DNA of 39,410 nt from Heterostelium multicystogenum (taxonomy: Eukaryota; Evosea; Eumycetozoa; Acytosteliales; Acytosteliaceae): contig RCNN01000225.1 of assembly GCA_003667245.1 (NCBI GenBank), positions 1 to 39,410 on the forward strand. Direction: 5' to 3'. The first letter of the stretch is position 1. Each line of letters begins with the position of its first letter. The notes under the pieces were generated by a model that was not told the origin of the DNA, made no database searches, and saw only the letters and a list, made by a program, of their open reading frames with translations. Both the position numbers and the translations under genes were made by a program. Positions 21,587 to 36,585 of this stretch are shown in pieces.

Positions 21587-22436
21587 ATGATTCAATTCAC
21601 TAAACAATTGATCAATGTATTCAACGCTGTAAAGTCCAAACCAAACCCAATAGTAGTATGTGTCAAGATAGATAATGAGAATAGATTAGAATATAGGATT
21701 CGAATCAGATGAACAGATATTAATCATTGATATTGTTGCTACCTGTTGTTGTTGTTTAATTTAGGTATTCGGTGTTGGTAATTATGGTACTATTTCGAGT
21801 CGTAACAGTGTTGGTGCAAGAACAGTAGATTATTTGGCTAAAAACTTAAAGATGGATTGGATAGATTTCAAGGATTGCAGCACAAAGATTACATATTCAC
21901 CAGAGAATCACTTGTTGCTGGTCAAGCCAGACACCTATTTAGTTAAAGATAATCACGAAGTTCTCAGCAGATTGATTCGTTTGATGCCCAACATCAAGGC
22001 AGACAACTTCTTGGCAATTCACTACGAACATCTCTTCAAGCTCGGTGTCGTCGAACGTACCATTGGTGGGTCGTACCAAGCACAACCAGGATTGGCTGGT
22101 CTCACCAACGTGTTCCAGACCGAACACTACTATCGTGTATCGATGGGAATCAACCATCCATTGAACGACGTCACCTTCGAACATACAATCTACTCGATGG
22201 GTGCCGTCTACGGTGACCTCCAAACCCCATTCCTTTTGAATCGTTTCCCAGATGTACAATTAGAGTTGGTCGATCGTGTTGTCGTACCCTACGCAGCCAA
22301 CGAAGTACTCACTGCAGTACTCGAAATGAAACAAGCAATCACAGAGTCTGAAAACGCCAACCCTGAAAATCTTGTATATAGTGGACAATGGAAATCACCT
22401 CGTATCGATACCAAGAATATCGATTTAGCTAAATAA
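21587..22436 (+). CDS. peptidyl-tRNA hydrolase-fold protein lacking catalytic residues
   Basis: Family Pth1 fold, 246 residues, no frame break. Exons are 21587-21655 and 21765-22436 with a 109-base intron. The fold landmarks are present in order: VVFGVGNYG (standing for GLGNPG), SRNSVGARTVDYLA (for TRHNVG..vd.la), LLLVKPDTYL (for KPxTYMN), GGSYQAQPGLAGL (for GGSxGGHNGL) and RVSMGINHP (for RlrvGIGhP). The essential His of TRHNVG is Asn37 here (21804-21806). The Asn of TYMN is Val, the Asp of the HDELDL region is Tyr (AIHYEHL), and the HN pair of GGHNG is Gln-Pro. Only the Asn of GNPG remains. The N-terminus (MIQFTKQLINVFNAVKSK) is basic and amphipathic, so a mitochondrial location is possible. 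Plant CRS2 is a known Pth-derived protein with another job (RNA splicing); a mitoribosomal or RNA-binding role is my inference. Confidence 0.82.
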
Positions 22437-22657
22437 ATAACTATAATAATAATAATAAACGAACTATATAACTTTTTAAAAACTCTATATAAAACTATAA
22501 AACTATAAAACTATATAACTATATAACTTGTTAAGTTTAGTTTACGATCATTATTTGTTTAAAAGATAATTTATGTTGCTTTATTGATTATCATGTGAAA
22601 CTTGTCTTTGTTAGATACGATTATTATTTCTTTGCTCAATACCATACATGTACTGTA

Positions 22658-22973
22658 TCATTTCTTTTTGTTAAGATTTGATTTTGTTTCGTCGAATAGG
22701 GCATAACCATCGGACTCTACGATTCTCTCTTTCTTGGCAACGTCGAATCCCTCTTGCTTACGTCTTGCTTCTTCCAAACGCTTTGTCTTATCACTCATGT
22801 ATTCGGTTCTGGATACATAGAGGGCACCCATACCTGCACATGTCAGTGCAACACTAAATAGTTAAAGAATAGTAGAAGTATCAATATAACTATCGTCTTT
22901 ACGTATTGTTGTCGCCAATAACATCAATCATCTTTACATACAATCCCCATACAACAGAAGAAGGAGTATTCAT
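22658..22973 (-). CDS. small single-span membrane protein, unrecognised
   Basis: An 88-residue two-exon gene. Exon 1 is 22903-22973 (MNTPSSVVWGLYVKMIDVIG..), exon 2 is 22658-22853, and the intron is 49 bases. The splice joins an in-phase Thr codon. Residues about 24-40 (TVALTCAGMGALYVS) can span a membrane. The rest is a charged helix (DKTKRLEEARRKQEGFDVAKKERI) and a soluble tail. Size, topology and lack of a signal peptide resemble accessory subunits of mitochondrial inner-membrane complexes, but I recognise no family. Coding quality is good (no breaks, balanced codons). It converges on the Pth-like gene with stops 221 bases apart. Confidence 0.7.
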
Positions 22974-25322
22974 CTTTGAGAGTCTCTTATTTAATTGTGC
23001 AGGAATCTAACTGAAAATTAAAAGATAATAACTTTTTTCAACTGGTTTTCATTTTTGTTTCTTTCGACAAACTGGAGTCTTGATTACACAAAGATCACCT
23101 CAAACATTCAGATTATCACGCAATTTAGAATATTATGTTACTTTTTCATAAAACTTCAATAACATCATATGAATACCTCATTATATTCAAAAAATTAAGA
23201 GAAAAAAATTAAATTAAATAAAAAATATCAATTATTAAATTTTAATATGAATTTAATAATATATATTTTATAATAATGACAAATAAATATTTTTTTATCT
23301 TTATTACAACTATAGTTTTCTATTAGTGTAATTTGGTGAAATGGTATTGAGTCGACTGTGAGTATTTATAAGGGAGGAGAAGGAATTGTGGAATTACAAC
23401 AAAAAAATAAAAATAAAAACAAAATCAATTGTTGTTAAAGTTAATTTCAATTTTTTTTTAATTGCAATTTTCTCTGATGAATGTGTATCGATACCCCACC
23501 CTTTTGATAACCGCCTTTCAAATTTTTAAAAAAATTTTAATTTTTTTTTCTCTCCATTTGAAAAACAACAACGTCAAAAAGGATTATTCAACATGTTATT
23601 AGTTCATTTGTTGTTGTGGTTGTGTTCAGGTGAGTGGATAAAGTTATAAATTAATTAATTAAGACAACCAACTCTATAAATAAATATAAATAGATAAAGA
23701 ATTTATTTTATTATTAATAAATAAACAATCTTAATAATATGAGCAAATCTTAACAAACATTAAGAAAACCTATATATCCATCATCATACATAGAAATAAA
23801 GAAAAAAACTACAACAGAGCCAACTTGTTTTGTGTGATCTTGTATTGTCTTGCTGTAGCTTCTGCTTGTAGTATTTTTATTTCTTAGGTAATCAAAAGGA
23901 GGGATTACTTGTGAGTGTACTATAGTTTGGTAGTAATAGTATACATTTTGTAGTAATAAATCAATTACATCCATATAATATAAGCATTTTATATTATATA
24001 TACCAAATAGAAATCATCATTCAATTATTATTACATATTACTATTCCTACAAAACTATTTTACCTATTTGTTATAGTCTAGACTTTGTTTATAGTTTAAT
24101 TTACTTTTGATATTTATTTATAGCTAGCATATATGTTTTCATACAATAATAACAAACATCAACAATATTAATAATAATAACATTATTCAAAAACTGCCCC
24201 ACACCATACATGAAGAATAATATAGATATCACAATAATACAATAGATTTTGTTAATATAAAACAAAACACAAAGGTTACAACAACAACAACAACAACACA
24301 CAAACACATTCTCAAAAATAATAAAATAAAAATAAAATTTAAATTAAAATAATAATAATAATAAAAAGCATAATAATATAAATTACACATTCACAAACAA
24401 ATAGTTTATAAATTAAATTATCACTTTGATCAAATAATTAAAACCTATAAAACTATAAACTATAATTATTATAAAATAAAAAATTAAATAAAAAAATAAT
24501 AAAGATGTACAATAACAAATCGATCGACATCTTTAATTAAGTCTAACAACAGTAATAACTGTTGATTTGTTACTCTTCTCTTATTTGCTTTCCTTGTGAC
24601 GTTTTACACCTCTGATTCTTTTCTTCATCTTCCTTATATAACCTTCCTTTCCTTTCTTCATCTATTTATTATTTATCAAAGTAGTTGGTAACCGGAAGGC
24701 TGAGGTATTCAATTTGTACTAATAGATACTTTTATCATATAGGTGTTTGATCATTAAGAATTACTTTTGCAACTTCACCAAACAACAACTGTCCGACTCA
24801 AAATAATTATAATAATAATAATAATAATAACCTAGTAATAACATAATAATAATCATACAACAACAAAATCAACAACAAATCAATCATATTTATATTAAAA
24901 GTATTTTGTGTTTTTATATAAAATATCGTTTGTGTTTATATTGATAATAATTAATATTCATATATCTATTATTTATATAAACTTGTTACAGTTTATCTTT
25001 AATATTCTAAGTTAATCATAAACTCATACAACATTCACACATCACCATCTTCACCAAATATTTCAACTTCACTCAAACTTTTTTTTATATCTAAAAAAAA
25101 GAAAACTAAAAAAGTATAAACAGAAAAAAAAAACAAAAAAAAAAGAAAAAACTTTAGAAACTAAAATTAAAAGCATATATCCTTGTTTTTAAAATCAATA
25201 TATCTTTCCGATTAACATTCTTATATATTTTTACAAGAATATTATAGTATTTCATTCCACCCATCCATCACCACTTTCACCATCCATCTTAATATTTACA
25301 TACATTTATATAAATTATAATC
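22974..25322. other. long AT-rich upstream region of the RNA polymerase II gene
   Basis: 2.3 kb with little coding character. It contains many A and T runs; the A-rich tract 25081-25150 just upstream of the RPB1 start is typical of dictyostelid core promoters. A GC-richer island (about 24500-24790) holds competing inverted repeats and possible short minus-strand exons (a 26-codon basic frame, 24581-24661). Nothing else was recognised. Confidence 0.5.
24501..24572. repeat. overlapping inverted repeats, possible alternative RNA folds
   Basis: AAAGATGT (24501-24508) pairs with ACATCTTT (24527-24534). The loop segment TAACAAATC (24513-24521) is the exact complement of GATTTGTTA (24564-24572). 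CAACAG (24547-24552) pairs with CTGTTG (24559-24564). The first two pairings are interlocked, so they would form a pseudoknot or exclude one another. Confidence 0.55.
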
Positions 25323-30632
<5,310 letters not shown>

Positions 30633-30973
30633 TGAACTAAGATATTTCGGTTGTACAGTTGGCACTAAACCAGTTACCAAATTGAAAATAAAAGATTTGA
30701 ACAACAATCAAATATGGTACTTTGTGAAAACAATAAGAATATTCAAATAAATTAAACCATTTTTGATATATATTTTCGGTGCACAAATAATTATCTGTGA
30801 ACTTTTTTATTTTTTAAATTGGATTTTAAAAATTGGCGGTTAATAATTAAAGGATCAGTTCAAATAAAGTTCCAATCATTTCTGCCTTTTTTCACCAAAT
30901 TGGATAAACTAATCTTTAGCAAAAGTACACAAATCAGAATATGCCCTTTATTTCAAAATAGTCAAAAAGCAGA
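30633..30973. other. spacer between RPB1 and the ankyrin-type gene
   Basis: AT-rich 3' flank of RPB1 and 5' flank of the next gene. The reading frame that appears to continue to 30750 is an out-of-frame extension. No feature recognised. Confidence 0.5.
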
Positions 30974-32722
30974 ATGGATAAAAATAGATTTTCATTAGTA
31001 TTTAATAATAGTGTTTTAAAGCATTTGATATTTTCTCATGTAAGATCTATCCAAAGAACCAAAGATCAAAATACTTATAAATGGTCGGAAGTTATAAAGA
31101 TGCCAAGTGTGATGGCTGGTAACAACTATTTCGAGCAGTTTGAAACAATATTTCAGCGAAAATGACTCCCTATTTTTCGTAAGCTATGGTGATCCAGGTT
31201 CTTCCATAATCTTTCCAGCAATCAAGGGTGGTTCAAGTTTGGAGATGTTCATCTATTTGGTTAAACTATTAGAGGATAACTTTTCTTCTAAGGAATATGC
31301 TTTCCATGGATACCTGAGTGAAGCTGCAGCCTTTGGAAGACTTGATATTGTTCAGTACCTTTTGGATAGCTATCCTGAAATAGAATGGAATTATAATCAA
31401 TGCTTTTCTAAAGCTCCCCTTTCAAACGATATAGAAGTTGTCAAATTCTTTTCCAACCTCGACCAAAGTACTGAAAGTCGGATCGGAGATAATCCATTTT
31501 ATAATGCGGCATTAGTTGGAAATATTGAAATACTGAAATGGTTGACAGAGAACAGACCGGAAAGAAAGGGATCTTCCAAAATGTTTCATGCAGCCATTCA
31601 AGGAAATCATTTGGGAAACAATCAAGTATCTTCTTTCAGAACACCGAGATCGACTCCAAAAGAGTTTAAATCTTTTGGCAGTAGCATTGAATGTAGGAAA
31701 TTTGGAGATAATAGAACTACTATTCCAAAATGATGTGAAGCAAATTGATTCATATACTCTGGATGAATTGGCTGGAGTTCTCAAAATGGAAACAATTGTT
31801 TGGATTAACAACAATTTGACAAAATCTTTCACAGAAGAAGCTTTGTTGTATGCAGCTAGGAAAGGAAATCTTGATAATCTCAAATGGTTGGTCAACAAAT
31901 TGAAACCAAAAAGCTTATCAGAACAAATTTTAGATTGTGCTGCTTCATATGGACATCTTGAAATTGTCAAATGGCTTCACTTCAATTGTAGTGCCCCTTG
32001 TACTCAAGATGCAATGTCTAATGCTATCGAGTCAGATTATTTCGAAATTGTGAAATGGCTTCATGAGAATAGAACAGAGGGATGCTCTGAAGAGTCCTTG
32101 GGATTGTGTGTAACCTATGGCAATCTAGAAAAGGTTCAATGGTTACATGAGAATCGGACTGAAGAATTTAGCAGTGCTATGGACCATGCATCCCAAGTGA
32201 GTTTGGATATTCTCAAAATTTCTACATTACAATCGATCTGAAGAGTGCACTACTGTAGCAATGGATTTAGCCTGTAATCTGGAGATAATCAAATGGCTTC
32301 ATGAGAATAGAACAGAAGGCTGCACAGAACGATGTATGGATTACGCAGCCAAAAATAAACGCTTAGAAACAGTCAAATGGTTACATGAAATAGAACCGAA
32401 GGATGTACAAACAAAAGCCTTGACATATGCATTCTTCAATGGGGATCTACCAATGATACAATTCCTCCTTCAAAACCGAACAGAATGTGATTTACAATTG
32501 AGCCTCGAAGAAACAATCGAGGATTGTATCTCAATCAACAATTACTATAAGCTTAAATGGCTATTAAGTAATTTCGATGTTCCATTGTCAATTCTTGAGG
32601 AAAGTCAAACTAGACTCCAAGAACTACCACGCAGTTATTCCAAACTAACCGATCTAATTCAACAAAAAATGAAATCAACAAAAATGACTCTACCATATCA
32701 TCACTTCCATTTCTTTCAATAA
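30974..32722 (+). CDS. ankyrin-repeat-type protein with WLHENRTEG repeats
   Basis: A dictyostelid-type ankyrin-like repeat protein, about 580 residues, no intron seen. The N-terminal segment (MDKNRFSLVFNNSVLKHLIFSHVRSIQ) is the usual cap of this family. Degenerate ankyrin units follow: SEAAAFGRLDIVQYLLD, YNAALVGNIEILKWLTENRPE, YAARKGNLDNLKWLV, CAASYGHLEIVKWLHFN, then four units built on WLHENRTEGC/WLHENRTEEF. Breaks occur near 31145, 31612 and 32213 (an A-run surplus in DILK). The C-terminus (LPYHHFHFFQ) is clean. The family is large in dictyostelids and its functions are mostly unknown; a protein-binding scaffold is the reasonable inference. Confidence 0.75.
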
Positions 32723-32990
32723 AATAAATATTCTTCATCATTACCATCCATGAAACTTATTTTTAAAATAAATACAAATTCATTCATTTATTTAATACCA
32801 GCATGCGGGGATAGAATGAAATGTCTAAAGAAAAGTTTTTTCAGGAAAAGTTAGTGTTTTATTCATTATTATTTAAAAATTTACTCCTGCAAAATACAAC
32901 TTTGTTATATTAGACATTGTTAACATTTTACTATTTATAATAGAGATAGATATAGTATATATAAGATAGATAGTTAGAGTCTAGCAGAGA
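32723..32990. promoter_or_regulatory. 5' flank of WASH1
   Basis: 268-base AT-rich interval with TATATA and GATA runs ending just before the ATG at 32991. No specific site recognised. Confidence 0.35.
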
Positions 32991-34491
32991 ATGTCTTCAG
33001 CTCAAATCTACCAAGTACCAGTGGTAGCTAATGGTCTTAGAGAACCAGAGTCAATTCTTCAAATTGTAGATGCTTTGGATAAGTTAGATAAGGTCTTTAA
33101 TGATGTTTATACTTCAATTACTGCACGTGTCAATAGAGAACGTTCAAGAATAGATAGTGTTACAAATAGATTAAATAACTCACAAGTAATTATTGGAGAG
33201 AAAAAGAATAGAACATATCATATTGGAATCTCAAAACTAATAACTATTATATAATATCCTTCACATAATATAGTTCAGAGTCAACCAAATTGTTGGTAGT
33301 AATAGTGCAATTACTGTATTCAGTTCTGCAAAGTATCCGGCTAACAAAGATTGGATCGATTATACACCATTATATACTGACAAAGCACGTTCACCATATA
33401 AACCATCACACTATCATCTACATGATGTTACAACTGTAGGTCTATCGAATATTCGAGAAGCAGACGTATGAATGTTTACTTACACCTTTGCATCTAATCA
33501 CAGAAACCACAAGATACATATTTAGAAGTAAACGACTTGGTATTCATTGAGAAGAGCATCGATGCCTGCTTCAAAAGGAGATTTCAATTAAGGAGGGTCT
33601 AGGACTGCTCCCTCAACACATTTCATCGGTTTCAAATCTATTATTGTTTAACACACAGGAAAACCCATACAAGAAATACTCGAATACTCTGGACAATCTC
33701 TCTGGAAAGGATGGAGAGCAGTTGCAAGTGCTTGGTGAGAAGAAGAAGACTCTTCAAGCTGCACCACACACCGTCGAGAAGGGTGATGTCTTGCCACAGG
33801 CTGACAACATGAAAGTCAACTATCAACCAGTCCATCAACCCAACTGACATGCCAAGCTATAAACTTCCCCATCGGCTTTGTCATTGCCAAATGTTGCACA
33901 GAATATTACATGGGCTGCCGAAACAGCTGTTTGGTATTGCCCCATCCAACCAAGTGGTTGCTGCTAACATGCCAATCTTTGACAGTACCACCAGCGGCAG
34001 TACAGACGCAGCTGCAGGAGCACCTCCACCCCCACCAACTAGTTGCTCCACCTCCTCCTCCACCACCTGTCAGCAACAATGCTCCACCACCTCCTCCACC
34101 ACCCCAGTCAACAACAATGCCCCACCACCTCCTCCACCACCCACCGCCCGTCCACCTCCACCACCCCAGCAACGACGACGACGATGACGATGATGACGAC
34201 AGAGCTAACGGTCCATCCGATGGTTCAGCAATTGGTAATCTCCTTGCTGATATCCGTAAGGGACACAAGAATCGTTTGAAGAAAGTCGAAGAAAAAGGCT
34301 CAGACGACGAAGAAGAGAAACCACCACTCAAGCAAAAGGTTACCGGTGGTGATGTTATGTCCGATCTTTTCATTGCACTGCAACGTAGACGTTCAAGTAT
34401 TGCATCAACCAAGAAGAAAGCACCAGAGTCAAAGAAGCAACAAGATTCAGACGATGATGAAGATGGTTCATCTGGATCCGAGTGGGAATAA
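32991..34491 (+). CDS. washc1: WASH complex subunit 1 (WASH1)
   Basis: Actin nucleation-promoting factor that activates Arp2/3 on endosomes and, in Dictyostelium, drives retrieval of the vacuolar ATPase from lysosomes. Exons are 32991-33185, 33274-33465 and 33504-34491. The N-terminal WASH homology domain is clear: QIVDALDKLDKVFNDVYTSI, NRERSRIDSVTNRLN, NQIVGSNSAITVFSSAKYPA, QKEISIKEGLGLLPQHISSVSNLLLFNT. Poly-Pro follows (34018-34165, several C-run breaks), then the WH2 helix (AIGNLLADIRKGHKNRLKKV), and an acidic C-terminus with MSDLFIALQRRR and a terminal EWE. The second intron would be only 38 bases. Frame breaks are near 33567, 33840 and in the C runs of the poly-Pro tract. Confidence 0.92.
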
Positions 34492-34647
34492 GCAAATCAC
34501 ATTCACTTCACAAATATATTTTAACCTATTTTTTTAAAAATCTACTTCATATCAATAAATAACTTTGTAAAATATCCACCATTTTATCATCATCATCATT
34601 CTATTCTATCACATATCTAGAGATAGATCTAGAGAGACAGTGTAGAA

Positions 34648-36255
34648 ATGAATAAAGAGTTGCTATCATCTGTGTATGAATGTTTAGAACATCTTAACTT
34701 TACTCAAGTACCTAAGCTTATCAAACAAAAACAGGTATGTTATGTCAACTTCATCATAATATATGTTAGCTGTTATGATATGATATCTATGTTGTAATAT
34801 TAACACCATTTAGGTTGCAGACAGTGTTATACCATGGAATAAATTCCTTGTACAGCTTCAGAATCTCTCGAATTGCGAGAGCATGTATTATAAACATTCA
34901 TACCTTTCAAAGGCAAATAATATACAGGATCAATATGTACAGATTTCAAATGATCTAAAGAGTCTACTTAAAGTAAACACGGCCACTACGACTTCGGGTG
35001 GCACATCAAACAATACACTTCAAAAACAGAAACAAGACGATGACCCTGAATACGCTTTCTTTACATCACTACTGCTACAAACATGCATCATTGTTCAGGT
35101 TAGAATCGATATGATTGGAGTGTAAGTCAATAAATAGATGCATACCTACGCAAACCATTGCTTACAATACAATACCACCTATCAGATACACATCACTAGT
35201 GCTATCGATTAATCAGGTCGACTCGAATCTGGATATGTTGGTGAACTCATTGGATATGATTCCAACCATCTATCGTGATAAAATAACACATCCACTGCTG
35301 CTGGGAATGAAGACAAACACAAACTACGAAATATCAATCTTGAAGAATCTCTTAAAAGTCAGCTTGCTATTGTCGAAACACATATTTAAAGACTCGATTC
35401 TGCTACTGTATCAGTCGCGTGTCGATCTGGACAACTGGCGAGACTTTGATCACAATCAGAGCAGAACCTTCGATCAAAAGTCGGGCTCTTCGGGCTGGCA
35501 ATCGAATTCAATACACCAGTGGCTATCGTTGTTTTATAATGCATTGCTTTCCAGATCCACTCTCTATTTTCATTTCCCTCTGAAGACGGTCGAAGAGGAA
35601 ACCGGTGGTTCCATACAAAACATTCAGAGAGGCCACCATGAAAAACAACCCTGACTATGGAACAACCATAGAGTCATTCATTCTGAAATCAAATGCATAC
35701 TTCTTTGGTATCTTCTTTGAGTGCAAGGGTAGTCCATACTCAAAGATCGGCTACTGTTTCAACAACGACGATAACATTCCCACTGGTCTAAGTTCTTATC
35801 CACCCATATTTTATATTCCAAGCGTAAGTTGTTCAGAGTTAATTCCCCGGTTGATGTTGTCATTGTTGCAACTAAACTAACATTATTCTGCTGATTGTTC
35901 TTAACAATAGGATAAACCACCTACACAACATCTACCAAATATTATAAGCATTTTATTGGAGAATTCAAATGCAATTGAGAAACCAGGTGAAATATTCTAT
36001 TATCTTGATAAGCAGAAATCAGACAGTTTATCATCGCAGTATCAACAGCACCAACAAAGGCACCACCATCACGAAACATTGAATGATTACACCTATTTTA
36101 TGATTAGGATAGATTCTCAACTATTTATTACAGTTATATACAAAGAAGTTAAAAAGCAAAAAGATATATTGATTACCGAATTTCTAAAGTCGATTGTTTC
36201 TAACCTTAGAAACACAAGTATATTCAATGTTCTAAGAAATAAAAAATCAGACTAA
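34648..36255 (+). CDS. kics2: KICS2 (KICSTOR complex subunit) homologue
   Basis: KICS2 (C12orf66 in humans) is part of KICSTOR, which holds GATOR1 at the lysosome and lets amino-acid shortage shut off TORC1. Exons are 34648-34734, 34814-35098, 35217-35823 and 35911-36255, introns 79, 118 and 87 bases; about 440 residues against 445 in humans. Family features: an N-terminal helical bundle (MNKELLSSVYECLEHLNFTQ..), ITHPLLLGMKTNTNYEISILKNLLK (animal HPILSP.. block), HQWLSLFYNALLSRSTLYFHF, NPDYGTTIESFILKSNAYFFGIFFE, YPPIFYIPSDKPPTQHLPNIISIL, and a roadblock-like end YFMIRIDSQLFITVIYKEVKK. One break lies near 35630. The recognition rests on collinear blocks recalled from the animal protein, not a search. 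Confidence 0.82.
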
Positions 36256-36259
36256 CTAG

Positions 36260-36460
36260 CTATGAGGTAGCTTGCCATGCTCTTCTTAATGCAATTCTGT
36301 AAAGATATTGATTTATTAATTAAAACATAGGACTCAATCATGTTGCCATATTTAAAAGACAAAGATAATTATAACAGATGTCTCCGATCCAGAACATGGT
36401 AACCGGATAATCAGCTGGATTCCAAGGTTCTTGCGATGCGCTAGAGTAATGCAACAGTTA
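36260..36460 (-). other. possible small spliced gene, unrecognised
   Basis: On the minus strand a conserved-looking stretch reads ASQEPWNPADYPVTMFWIGDI (about 36455-36388). After a TTTACAG acceptor at 36297 follows a short frame IALRRAWQATS and stop (36260-36262). This would converge on KICS2 and be divergent from the Sec23-like gene. The donor site and start are not found, so it may be chance. Confidence 0.25.
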
Positions 36461-36585
36461 TCATAAATTTATTTGAAAGTGTTTATGAAAAAAGTCAAAT
36501 TTAATTTAGATGTCTGAACTGAACCCCTACTAAATTATGATATATTATTACTTGCTGTTATGATTGATATGATACTTAGATAGAT
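36263..36585. promoter_or_regulatory. 5' flank of the Sec23-like gene
   Basis: 323 bases, unusually GC-rich at 36380-36450 for a spacer here (see the possible small minus-strand gene), otherwise AT-rich with no recognised site. Confidence 0.35.

Noticed and set aside
23592..23640. ATG followed by a signal-peptide-like stretch and a GTGAGT donor
   Set aside because: No downstream exon could be found within the next 1.5 kb, and the stretch is a low-complexity TTG/GTT run.
33906..34412. Minus-strand Ser/Gly/Trp-rich frame
   Set aside because: Antisense of the WASH1 poly-proline and acidic coding region.
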